Source: Terebella lapidaria
Lineage: Eukaryota > Annelida > Polychaeta > Terebellida > Terebellidae
Direction of reading: 5' to 3'
DNA: 64,000 bases
NCBI GenBank assembly: GCA_949152475.1
Contig: OX424561.1
Coordinates: 6,014,001 to 6,078,000, forward strand
Shown: in pieces, positions 36,412 to 47,201 of the stretch
Numbering within the stretch: position 1 is the stretch's first letter
How the letters are laid out: the number at the start of each line of letters is the position of its first letter
Position numbers and translations under genes: made by a program
The notes under the pieces: generated by a model
The model's input: the letters and a program-made list of their open reading frames with translations, nothing else
Told to the model about the DNA's origin: nothing
The model's database searches: none

Positions 36412-39400
36412 ATGGCGACAAAGACAGAAGAGAATCTTGTTCAGTGCCGAAGCGTGAAAACTCTGCAAAGTATAGAGAACCAGATATGTACAAGCGTCGA
36501 CGATATAGTTGCAAAAAACATCTACTGCACAGAAGAGGAAAAAGCAAAAATCCGCGAACGTTTTAGAGAGGTGAAGATCGAAGGCTTGTTGTTATGGAAT
36601 GCCTAATCACTAATGCCATTCACAATTTATAGTCTACGGGTAACTTAGGGCAGCCAGCGGGCCTCACAATGCTAGTCTACGGGTGCATTGAATGTACAGC
36701 TGTACTAAATTTTTTGGCCCATGCAATTTGGTCAGAGACGGTAACCTATGTTGAAAATGGCAACAATAATATATACCCACGGCCGGAGCAAGTAACTTTT
36801 CTGAAATCACAAAATTGAGGTAAAATATTTCAAGACAAGATCGAGGTGGGTATTTTTTTATTTTTTTATTAGAGTCTAGATTCTATTTTTTTTTATTTTC
36901 GCATTATTTCCAAAGTGGCGGCCATTTTTGACAAAAAACAGCCAATTTTAGACTCTGGCAGCAGTTTTTATCAAAAACTGTCTGATCACTGTTGAAATTT
37001 TTGTTTCAAAAGATTCCCCTCACTAGTATGTACCTTTGTGATATTTACACTGTATAAGTTTTGTTGCCCTTGAATCGCCGGTCTGCACGTTGTGGCCATT
37101 TTGATTTATTCTACAGGTCGCTGAAAAAAAATTGTCCGAAATCAAGTTTAGACTTCTACGAAGCCCCTGAGGTGACATACTGAAAAATATTTATCAATCT
37201 GTGCGCACAAATTAACAAATCGAGCACACGGTTTACCAAACCATGCGCACAATTTAACAATTCGTGGCCACGAATTAACAATCCGCGGGCACGAAATACT
37301 AAAATCGTGGGCACGGAAACTAATTCGCTGCCACGAATTGATAAATCGTGTCCACGGATTAGTTATACCAATTCGTGGCCACGAAATACTAATTCGTGCG
37401 CACGAATCGTTAAATCGTGCCCACGGATTATTTAAGGTAATCCGTGTGCACGAATTGACCTATCCCAAATCCAATTTGTCCGAGTCTTTTTATGTCATTT
37501 TCAACATATTCTGCAAAACGTTAATATTAGCCAAAGAGAAGTTTTTTGACGTATTTTGTGAAACTCGGACAACTTTTGGGGGCGTTGGGATAGGTCAATT
37601 ACTAATACATGCGCACGAATTAGTATTTTGTGGCCATGAATTAGTATTTCGTGCACACAAATTAGTATTTCGTGGCCACATATTAGTATTTATGCGCATG
37701 AATTAGTAATTCGTAGTGTTCGGACTCGGTGAAAATTTCAAGCTCGATCATCGGTGGCACAGTTCCGACCGATGATCGAGCAAGCTCGAGCTTTCAGGCA
37801 AATTCGGAAACTGGACGATAATAGGAGATATGAATGTCCAGATGCTCAATGATGCAACGTGGCATAAATTAATACCAGAAATGGTAACTATTGGCCTCTT
37901 TGGGTGTTTGTTCACGATCAAAATTTAAGCAGATATGCTATTTTGAAGAGAAACAAACAAAACACGACCGAGATTTCGATTTTGTGTGAAAATAATTGAT
38001 CCCCATCCCTGTTGATGTCAGGCCCATTCGATAGATGGCGCTACCTGTGTTTGCGCGATTCATTTCCTGTCAAATTTCAGTGTTTACCATGTTTATGAGA
38101 TATGTTTTTGTTCCTTTCAAATAAAATTTATTCATCTTAAATGATCGATCATTCAAGTTGATGCTCGAGTGCTCGTTTCTGGCCAAAGCTCGACCGATTA
38201 ATCGATCATTCGAGTGCTCGACCTAACACTAGTAATTCGTGCACACGAATTGTTAAATTGTGCGCACTGAATTTTTGATATGTCATCTCAGGGGCTCCGT
38301 AGATTTCTACTATCCGTTTTTGACCAAAATTATACTGTGAGTCTCAGAGGCAATGGCATGTATATTTAGGCGGATTTGGCATTTAATGTCACAGTAACCA
38401 ATAATGTTTATTACAAAAGAATACAATCCTTTGCACTTTCCATAGATTTACACAAGCACACTTCATGAGCACATATCGATTGACGGAAAGACCTGGGCTG
38501 TTGTACAAGATGAAGATGAACCCACAACAGGTAAATAGTGTACATCATAATTCGCCGTACACACAACCATCAGGTCAACCTGTTGGTGGGAACTCATAAT
38601 ATTAATGGATACATGTATAGTATAGATAATCATGAATGTAGAATCTTCTTTTATGATGAATTCATACATTTCTATGATATGTACCAAACACATGGGTTCA
38701 ATGGAATGCATAAATTATTAACATACTATGTAACTTCTCCAGCAGTAATGATTCTCTGGATTTATCTCATTTTGGGATTAATCTCCATAGCATACCTGAC
38801 TGACTGTGTACATTATCCATCCCTCTGTTTACAGAAATTGAGCCAGTTAACACGGAGAAGCAGAAGCACTTGAGAGAGGTACTGTACCCGGCCGTGGGCA
38901 GCCAGATGGTCGACACCATGAAGCAGCGTCACTACTGCCCCCAAAAGTGTGCTCATGTCTATGCCAAACAGTGCCTCGCAGAATGCATGTATCTTGTAAG
39001 TGTCTCGTGGGAAAAATGTATGTTAGAGAGTTACAAAAAATGGTTACTGTCCATGGGGAGTATAGAATAGCAAATCTTTACTACAAAAACTAGGGGGAAA
39101 AGTATGTTTGTTGGAAATTGAATGCAGATTGTTATCTCAATAGCTATCTGATACTCACAGATACTGTAAAAACACTTTTTTTCGCGGGTATTAAATTACG
39201 CGGTTTTTACCCCCAGGCAATTTCGCAGGGATTTAATTTCGCGGTTCAGTGATTGCCAGTAATCGCGTAAAGAATTTGCAGTTGATGGACATCACAGTAT
39301 CAATGCAATTGGTGTGAGAAATGGAAAGTCACAGGAAATCAAATCAGATTTTATTTGAAATTTTAAACACAAACGTCAAACAAGTCATGCTTAGTCTGCA

Positions 39401-40212
39401 AAAGCTTGAACTTGGTGCAGATGTCATCGGCACCAAGTTCAAGCACGTGCCATGTGCACATGTCAAGTGCCATGCAGACGCTAGCGACCGGTATCTGGGC
39501 ACTGTAACTAACGTAATTCTGCGCGTTATGATTAGCAACAGCGTATTGTGCTATGGACGGCCACAAACCTCAAAATTAATTTTCGCGGGAGACTTATTTC
39601 AGCGAGGTATTTAATTTCGCGGATCTACCCTTACCGCGAAATACGCGAAATAAGTACCGCGCGAAAATTAGTACTTTTACAGTAATCAGACTTGAGCATT
39701 TAACAGCTCTACTGAATAATTTCCACCAGTATTAAATATAATCCACATATGTTAGCATTGAAGCTTGAAGCTATGCTTTGCAGGAGGGGGGGGGGGGGGG
39801 GGGTATGGAGTATAAATCACACTATTGACATGATTGATGTTTTTGTTTTTACACAGGACAAGTTGAAGGCTGATCCTGAGATAGATCCAGTACAACTGCC
39901 CGAGGAATTCTGTAATCTCAATCCCAGTAGTGACATGGTCACTTGCGCAGAAAAAATATCCACTGTGACAAAGGTGATTTGTTGTTGACCTTGGCAATAT
40001 AATATATGCACCTACAGACTACAGTATTGAATAGTTTTACATCACATGCTAGTTTGACATGAATTTTAGCAATAAAACATCTCCTTGTACATAGGTGCAT
40101 TTGTATTTTGTGAATGATATGAATTTTCCCCTTTTTCTTGCAGACTATAATGGGCACATCAGAAAGTGTTGCAGACATTGTAGACGTTCTCAGATTTTCC
40201 CAAAATGCATGA
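36412..40212 (+). CDS. NSL1: NSL1, Mis12 kinetochore complex subunit, 5 coding exons, 196 aa
   Basis: Subunit of the Mis12/MIND complex (MIS12, PMF1, DSN1, NSL1), which links inner centromere chromatin to the Ndc80 complex. Exons: 36412-36570, 38446-38530, 38835-38995, 39857-39973, 40144-40212, all with GT-AG introns and consistent phase. It was recognised from its order of features: an N-terminal helical segment (VQCRSVKTLQSIENQ), HISIDGKTW (human has SINGQAW at the matching place), a helix with a TMKQRHYCPQK motif matching human ATKRKQYPRK, and the final helix ending DIVDVLRF (human FSQVLRM). Similarity is low, but order, spacing and position next to a divergent TATDN3 all agree. The ATG has a good context (AAGATGG). 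At 196 residues it is shorter than human (281): it stops just after the VLR helix, without the tail that in human holds the Ndc80-binding PVIHL motif. A later alternative exon could exist. Confidence 0.8.
37157..38301. mobile_element. Snap-back element 1: TACGNAGC termini, array of CGTGNNCACG palindromes
   Basis: Termini TACGAAGCCCCTGAGGTGAC and complement of TACGGAGCCCCTGAGATGAC, flanked by GACTTC (37151-37156) and GATTTC (38302-38307), a 6-bp duplication with one mismatch. The subterminal body consists of self-complementary words such as TTCGTGGCCACGAA and TTCGTGCGCACGAA separated by TTAxTAA. It holds two nested inserts: a hairpin with ends TTGACCTATCCCAA at about 37456-37602, and the 518-bp element at 37714-38231. 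It lies in NSL1 intron 1. Confidence 0.75.
37714..38231. mobile_element. Nested inverted-repeat insertion with 8-bp duplication
   Basis: Ends TAGTGTT and AACACTA with subterminal CTCG-rich inverted arms (for example GCTCGATCATCGGT / ACCGATGATCGAGC at 37742-37784). Flanked by GTAATTCG at 37706-37713 and 38232-38239. The flanking octamer is also an array word of the host element, so the duplication could be partly coincidental. Confidence 0.6.
39162..39684. mobile_element. MITE with TACTGTAAAA termini in NSL1 intron
   Basis: Inverted ends TACTGTAAAA / TTTTACAGTA, probably with a TA duplication. Subterminal TTCGCG-type words (TTTCGCGGG, AATTTCGCGG) are repeated on both arms. Inside is the perfect 14-bp-arm hairpin CTTGAACTTGGTGC / GCACCAAGTTCAAG (39408-39446). 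No coding. Confidence 0.75.
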
Positions 40213-40379
40213 AATTACACATCCAAACATGTTATATAAAATACTGACACTAGAAGACTACCATTTTGAACGAGATGTCACAATAACCATCTAGTACTTA
40301 ATATGATGGATTGATCAATTATTGGTGTAGTTAACTTTTGTGTATATATACCTGTATGTATTTTGTGTGCTGAATGCCA

Positions 40380-40385
40380 AATAAA
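40380..40385 (+). terminator. Polyadenylation signal of NSL1
   Basis: AATAAA about 170 bp past the NSL1 stop (40212), followed by a GT/T-rich stretch. Confidence 0.65.
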
Positions 40386-40888
40386 ATGAATTACCTACCA
40401 TGCACATTGTTATTATTCATTCGAAAGATTCAAGCCATTGCTCATATATAAGTCTGCCATAAGCAAAGGCAGGTTTCATTGATATTTTTAATGTCACATT
40501 TAAAGATTCCACAGAATTAGAGAGGAGTTCTAGACAATGTAAATGAAAAATTCACGGTACATAAACTGTACATGTCCTGTCATTGGTCAATTCAAGGGCA
40601 CGAGAATATTCAGCTTACATGTAACTGGACCAAGTTATTCTAGCAAGGTAATTCGTAGGTTTTGTTTACATTAAATAAACAGATATGTTCGACGTAATTG
40701 TAACACGTATACAATCATTATATATAAGGCTGCGATAGCTGTGTGTGTAACACCATGGATGCACACACGATTTGTGTTGTCGGTGTTGTGAGATTATGTC
40801 AAGATGTCGGTATTTGGTGACAATATAAATCAAGATGTCTGCGCCCATATGAACCATATCTTCCGTGATATCAGAAAAAAGTTCAATA

Positions 40889-43800
40889 ATGGACAGTGAA
40901 CAGGACAAATTTAAAACTTCTTTCAAATATTTTAAGAGTCGCAACCCACCTCCCGATTTATCGAAAGTGGTAGACTTCGATTTGCTCAATTCACAACAGG
41001 TACTTTCGACTTCCGTTCCTTTTTACACATATTATCGCCCGGTATTTTCCCCCTCGCCCCTGTGCAGGGGATATACTGTGTGTGTACTTACACAACCGCA
41101 CTCGACTGACAACAGTATGAAAATACTGGACATATCTATAAGCCTATGCGCATCCATTCTTTTCATTTTATACATTTTTGATGTGAAAAGTTACGGAAGC
41201 TCTGAAAGGACATGGTGAAAAAAAAAAAAATCTCGTATATACGACATATTATCTCGTATATACGATTTTTGTATATCTCGTATATACGACATATTACCTC
41301 GTATATATGACTTGTTTGTATCTCGTATATACGACTTGCGTATCTCGTATATACGACTTGTGTATCTCGTATATATGACTTGTATATCTCGTATATACGA
41401 CATATTATCTCGTATATACGACTTGTTTGTATCTCGTATATACGACTTGCGTATCTCGTATATACGACTTGTGTATCTCGTATATAGGACTTGTATATCT
41501 CGTATATATGACATAATTATCAATGAACTGGCAATTCGCATTTCCTCAGTGGTCTTCCATAGATGCCAGCGATGTAGATCCATATACAAGTCGTACCGTA
41601 TTGACGCGCATATAAGAACATAAGAACACTTCTCATAAACTAAAGAATGGGGACCTAATTAAATCCCTGGCACACTTACTCATAACTGTTTGGGTGCTAC
41701 ACTGTTCCAAGCCTATAACCATGATAACACACACATTTGACATATACAATTTAATTTCATATAATTTTATAAGGCCACAAGAGTATATGTTTAATGTCCA
41801 AATGCTGCACATGTAAAATTGCAATGCTTTTGCCCGAAAGACGTGTAATTTTTCACAATGTGGAATCATTAACATACAAATGTTCTTATATGTGGGTGAT
41901 GTTTTGATTGCATTCTTTTTAAAATTCACATATTTCTTTGTCCGAATATGAGGACATTCTCACATATAAGGACATGTGCTTATATGCGCGTCAATACGGT
42001 ATATACGAGATATACAAGTCGTATATAGGCCTACGAGATTATGTCGTATATACGACATATACAAACTCGTATATACGAGATAATATGTCGTATATACGAG
42101 ATATACACAAGTCGTATATACGAGATAATATGTCGTATATACGAGATATTATTTTTTTTCACCATGTCCTATCAGAGCTTCCGTAAAAAGTAGATCTATT
42201 GAATCTTCCAATCTGATGTACATGAAAACCAAAACTGAAAACAAACAATTTTTATTGCAAAAATATCGTGAAATTGTCATTGGAATTTATTTTGATACCC
42301 AACCCACCGTAAAACATTGGACTGTGAATTCCACTCTTCCTGGTGAGTACAGGTATCAATTAAACATATATATATATATATTGCTATCTGAATTTTCATT
42401 GTGAAATTTTCTTGCAGATACTTGAAATCAAAGCGAAATGTTCTACCAGTTTGCCGTGTATCGAAGGCATTGCTCCTGTTGAAAGCTGGAAAGTATATCA
42501 ACTAAATAATTTATCAGGTATAACAGCTACTACCAGTAATATGTTATAAAGCTATATTTGTAAACATGGATTTAAATTAAACAAGTATAGTTCATATGCG
42601 AGCCATCAGTCCTAAATTCGCCGCAATCCCAAATTCGCCAACGTGGATTTCAGGCCTTGTAATGTAAATGAAACTAACAAGTTCGATCGTCAGTCGAGAC
42701 TCTGATATCCAATCTTTGTTCCAGTAAATTATTTTCCACAAAACGAGCTTCTGAGTTCTGATAATATCAAGTTGGCGAATTTTGGGATGCTGCGAATTTA
42801 GGACGGATGGCTCGTGTAGTGCTAGTCTCACATCACACATGGAAGTGGATGCTGTGTCGTCATTGTGGTGACCATGGTTATTGACATACAACAACTAAAC
42901 TTTGATTCCATATCCTTGTGTGTATGATTATTATCCTGATTATGGTAATTAAAACCAACGTATAATTTTTTTTTCACATTTTTCCTTGAAGATTTCTACT
43001 TCATAAGAAATCCATTCGAACCACATGGCCAGCGTTACTGGGCATACCGGTGTCTACGGGAGCTTCCAGACAAGCCAAATGTCTGCAATCTAGATGCTCA
43101 CATGACGCGTGATGAAACAGAAAACATATGGGACAACAGGTCTGTGAAGCCGATAGTCATCATACAGAAGAATGACTCCAAATGTCTCAATTACAAGGTT
43201 AAATTCTTGTATATGCTATTTCACCATGGTACTGCTATCTGCTAATCATGGTAATGATATAGTAGTATAAAATTTTGCTTCTGTGGATACAGACACAATA
43301 CCAAGCCTGGTGAAAAGACATTGATGGACAAGCTGAGATGGGTGACATTGGGTTTTCATCATAACTGGGAAACAAAGGTAACATTATGATCATGTTATAA
43401 GTACATAATGCTACACTAATCATGCCAATAGATATACGTTTATCAAATACCTAATGGATATGCTTTGACAACTTGGTTTTGTCTGCAAAGAGACAGGGAT
43501 GAGATTTTGAAATGAAAATCTGACTTTGGCACTAAACAAAAAATATTTTTCATAATTTTTGGATAGAGTTCAGGCTTGTCCTAGTCCACTGTATACTTGC
43601 TCAAATGAATGTCCCCATTGACTCACTCAGTCCATTTGAATCCACTCCCCTGTCTCCCATCCCATGATACAGGTTTACAACACAGAGGAGCGTGCGCCGT
43701 TCCCGGCAGACTTGAGTTACCTGGTACAGTATATCGTGGCGGCTCTGGAGCCGGGGAGTAGATACCACGCGGAGGCTGCTATAGTCAATTACTACCACAT

Positions 43801-44884
43801 GGACTCGACCCTCGCCGGACACACCGACCACTCCGAGTTTGACCTCAGTGCCCCGCTCATCTCCGTCAGGTGAGTGGGATTGGTGAGCGGGAGGAAATAT
43901 CATCCATTTTCTATTCTGTATATTTCATGCATGTGCATATGAAGACTTGAAGAATAAATCTAATTTATTTAAATTAAAAAAACTTTTTAAAGAGAAACTG
44001 TATTTTGCTGCTGGCTAATTTATTTCATGTTCTGAACTGTAGTTTGGGTTTCTTCAAAATAATTGATATTGAATTTGACAGTCAGTAATGCTGATTATGT
44101 TCATCATGCAATCATGATACAATTTATATAAACATGATAAGAAAGATAGAAATTAGCAATCAGTTGTAACTTGTATGTAGCCAAAGGGTCATGGTAATAA
44201 TGAGATAATTGTATTGTAATGTTCCCTCACAGTTTTGGTCAGCCTGCAATATTTCTGATTGGTGGCACAACTAAAACAACTGAACCAGTACCCATGTTCC
44301 TGCGCAGTGGAGACATTGTTGTGATGTCAGGCAGATCTCGTTTAGCCTATCATGCCATACCCCGGGTCATTTCGGAGCCGACGGATGTACTGTCACCATG
44401 GCTACAGGAAGTTAGTACTACAGGCAAAGCAAAAGCTGATCCTGTGATTTGGGATTCCGAGGGAAAAAGTCATGGCGACAGTGACATCACTGCAGCTATT
44501 GGCACTGGGAATTTCTGTGAGGCGGGTGACGAAGAAGATTTGCAGCCTTCCAAAAAACTCCAAAAAATGGAGGGCATGAAGATGGTGTCCAAAACTGTGA
44601 GTACGGGGGGAAAAAATTGTGAGGTTTGTTGCACGAAGGGCAAAGAATCCTGTCTGGATGGAATCCCCAGTGATTTGAATATTTGTGATGGTGTTGACAA
44701 AACGTGTGATTACGCAAGCCAAATAAATAACCACATCAAACATAAACTCAGTGATGTGGATTTCAATCCGTTTGGACTATACTTGAAAAGTTCAAGGATA
44801 AACATCAACGTGAGACAAGTTTTCAAGTACGACGAGAATTCAACCAGACTACCTTGTGGTCAAGCTGACTTGTCTAACAGCTGA
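40889..44884 (+). CDS. ALKBH1: Nucleic acid dioxygenase ALKBH1, 6 coding exons, about 445 aa
   Basis: Fe(II)/2-oxoglutarate dioxygenase of the AlkB family; animal ALKBH1 acts on tRNA (5-methylcytosine and 1-methyladenosine) and has been linked to DNA 6mA and AP-site cleavage, in mitochondria and nucleus. Exons: 40889-40999, 42418-42517, 42992-43197, 43306-43377, 43673-43869, 44233-44884. Hallmarks: the N-terminal [13 protein letters not shown] segment, [46 protein letters not shown] with the iron ligands HTD (GHTDHSEFD) and the distal His (YHAIPRV), [24 protein letters not shown], and the 2-oxoglutarate Arg pair in [10 protein letters not shown]. The catalytic set is complete. The junction of exons 3 and 4 is uncertain: AAG|gttaaa with acceptor at 43306 keeps frame, as does a donor at 43208 with acceptor at 43293. 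Between the distal His and the Arg pair lies about 100 residues more than in human, including seven Cys. Confidence 0.95.
41192..42185. mobile_element. Snap-back element 2: TACGGAAGC termini, TCGTATATACGA arrays
   Basis: Termini TACGGAAGCTCTGAAAGGAC and its near-perfect complement, flanked by AAAAGT at 41186-41191 and 42186-42191. Inside each end are tandem self-complementary words TCGTATATACGA spaced by ATATC, GACTTG or similar (41230-41515 and 42000-42150). A further inverted pair ACCGTATTGACGCGCATA at 41595 and its complement ending 42000 marks a nested 406-bp element. It lies in ALKBH1 intron 1. Confidence 0.8.
42599..42814. mobile_element. 216-bp MITE in ALKBH1 intron 2
   Basis: Inverted arms CGAGCCATCAGTCCTAAATT and CGAGCCATCCGTCCTAAATT (on the complement), extended by ATTCGCC words. 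A truncated relative lies at 10282-10450. Target duplication not clear. Confidence 0.75.
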
Positions 44885-44957
44885 CGTCACTCAACAGTTT
44901 TTGGTTGGTTGTTTATTGGATTTTACTTGTGTGTCATCACTATGTGTAAACTGTAAA

Positions 44958-44963
44958 AATAAA
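44958..44963 (+). terminator. Polyadenylation signal of ALKBH1
   Basis: AATAAA 74 bp past the ALKBH1 stop at 44884. Confidence 0.7.
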
Positions 44964-45289
44964 ACTTTAATTGAAATAATTGAAATGCTTGAGTTCATTT
45001 CATTGACTAAAGTGAGGAGCACTAAAAATCCTTAAAACTTAACTTGATCAATGTCACTAGCCCAATGGGTATGTAATACATAATACTAGCCCAGTTGGTA
45101 TGTAATACATATAGAAATGTACTAATATATATAGCCGTTAGTCAGATCTGGCCATAAGGCAAGGGTGTGGTAGCTCACCGGCACATCATGAGAATTGCTC
45201 AAAGTACTGATTTTCCAAAGGATAAATTGTTACACTGATCTTCATTGTCAAAACATATTCAAAAATGTTGCCGAACACACTTTTTTCGT

Positions 45290-45800
45290 ATAATACGAAA
45301 TCAAGTGACATTTTGAAATGTTTTTTTCGTTAATGATATACAAGGGGGGATATTTTTTTTTGGCTGGAAATCACTAGAAACGAATAGTGACTTGATTTGG
45401 GACAATTTTTTTTTTCGCTGACCTGTCAAAAAATCGAAATGGCTGCCCCACGCAGACCGTAAATTCAAAGGCAACAAAACTTATACACATCACAAAGGAA
45501 CACAGGTAGAGTCTTATGCATGATTTGGAGAAAATTTGTCTGAATAGATTTTGAGAAAATGGCCGCCAAAGACAAAAATCATCACAAAAAAAAAATTTCA
45601 ACAAAAAAGGTCGTTTTGACATTTCAAGGTCATTGAAAGTCAAATTCGAGGTCTCCTGCAATATATGATTTCCCATTCGAATGTGCCAATACCTAGGCTC
45701 ATATCTTTAAGTGTTCTCAGAGTTTACCCTGCAAAGCTCCCATTATGAAGGAAAAAACTTGATTTGGGACAAAACAAAATTTTCCACCGACATGTCAAAA
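45290..45800 (+). repeat. Diverged fragment of composite repeat R1a
   Basis: Shares with R1a the words GAAAATGGCCGCCAAAG, TTTTTTTTTCGCTGACCTGTC and CATTTCAAGGTCATTGAA, but both termini are missing. The 300 bp before it (44965-45290) shows nothing. Confidence 0.6.
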
Positions 45801-45810
45801 ATTAGGCCAA

Positions 45811-47045
45811 GGGCCAAAGATAGGTTACCGGACAATGTTTAATATTTTAAATGTTAGCCAGGTCACTGGTTAAATTCAAGGTCAAGACAATATTCAGCAT
45901 ATATACTATTAAGCATATATCATGTCCATAGTTGATTACTAAGGTGTAAATTCAATAATCAGAGAGATATTAGCAATTTTGTGCTGTGGCCTTCAAAATG
46001 AAGGCAAAGGTCAAATTCAAGGTCATCAAAATATTCAGTGTATCATTTTCTATATGTCCACAATTGATTCCCAAGCCATACAGTCAATAGAGGAGCAAAA
46101 TATGAGCCATTTTGTCCTGTGACCTTGGAAATGAGGTCAGAGGTCAAATTCAAGGTCACGAGAATATTCAGCATATATCATTTCCTATATGTCCACAATT
46201 GATTCCTAAGCTGTAAAATCGATAATAAGTGAGATATTGGCCACTTTGTCCTGTGACCTTGAAAATGAGGTCAAAGGCCAAATTCAAGGTCATGACAATA
46301 ATCTGCATATATCATTTCCTATATGTTCATAACTGATTTCTAAGCTGTAAAGTCGATAACAAGCGAGATATTAGCCATTTTGTCCTATGACCTTGAAAAT
46401 GGGGTCGAAGGTCAAATTCAAGGTCATCAGAATATTCAGCATATATAATTCCTATATGTCCACAAGTGATTCCCAAGCTGTAGAGTAGATAATAGGCGAG
46501 ATACAAGCCATTTTGTGCTCTGACCTTGAAACTGCGGTCAGAGGTCAAATTCAAGGTCACGAGAATATTCAACATATATAATTTCCTATATGTCCACAAT
46601 TGATTCCTAGTGTCTAATCTCAATATTAAGTGAGATATTAGGCATAATGTGTCCCATTATAAAGCATGTTAGAATTCAACATGGGAAAGTCCCATTTGGG
46701 CCGAGTTTGGGCCAAAATGGCCCACTTCGAGCAATTCAAGCGCAACGAAATGTATAGACATCATAGGAGTACATATGAGGAGTGTTATGTATCAACAAGA
46801 AAAACAGTTACTGAACAGATTTTTAGAAAATGGCCGCCAAAGTCCAAACTCAGGCATTTTTCGTCGAAAACGGCCGCCATTTTGAAAAAAAAATGCGAAA
46901 TTCAAAAAACTAAAAAATACCTCCTTCTTGAATTATTTTTAAGAATTTCTGTGCAAAATTTCGGAAAAATTCACTTGTAAACAAAAAACATAAAAATGTG
47001 GACGACGGACGACGATGGTCGACGGACGCAACGCCATGCCAATAA
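45811..47045 (+). mobile_element. Composite repeat R1b, second copy, right end lost
   Basis: Left end ATTAGGCCAAGGGCCAAAGA then TAGGTTACCGGACAAT. A 133-bp array of about 6 units (45840-46640) follows, then the GGCCGCCATTTTG segment and a short GACGACGG stretch ending near 47045. The terminal ATCGGACCAAAGGTCCGGTA part is absent. Apparent reading frames here are shadows. Confidence 0.7.
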
Positions 47046-47201
47046 TCGAATAAAAAAAGGAAAAAAAAAAACAACTCTCAGGCTAGCCCAAGGAATATTT
47101 CAGTTAATTTTCAGAAAAATTCATCAAGACAAAAGAAAAAGTTTATTGCCGGACGGACGGACGGGCGCCTATCTCGATTGGCCGCTGAAATTACAAAACT
47201 G

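Noticed and set aside
36177-36566. 129-codon frame overlapping the NSL1 start
   Set aside because: Different frame from NSL1 exon 1; begins in a C-rich tract and has no conserved motif.
41191-41623. Frames of 103-132 codons with SYIRD/RIYDL repeats
   Set aside because: Translation of the TCGTATATACGA palindrome array.
42216-42404. Possible extra ALKBH1 exon with a good GTGAGT donor
   Set aside because: Its translation matches no part of ALKBH1, and exons 1 and 2 already join in frame with the expected spacing.
46666-46980. 104-codon frame with similar translations in other R1 copies
   Set aside because: The similarity is at DNA level (R1 repeat), with stops and frameshifts in the other copies.
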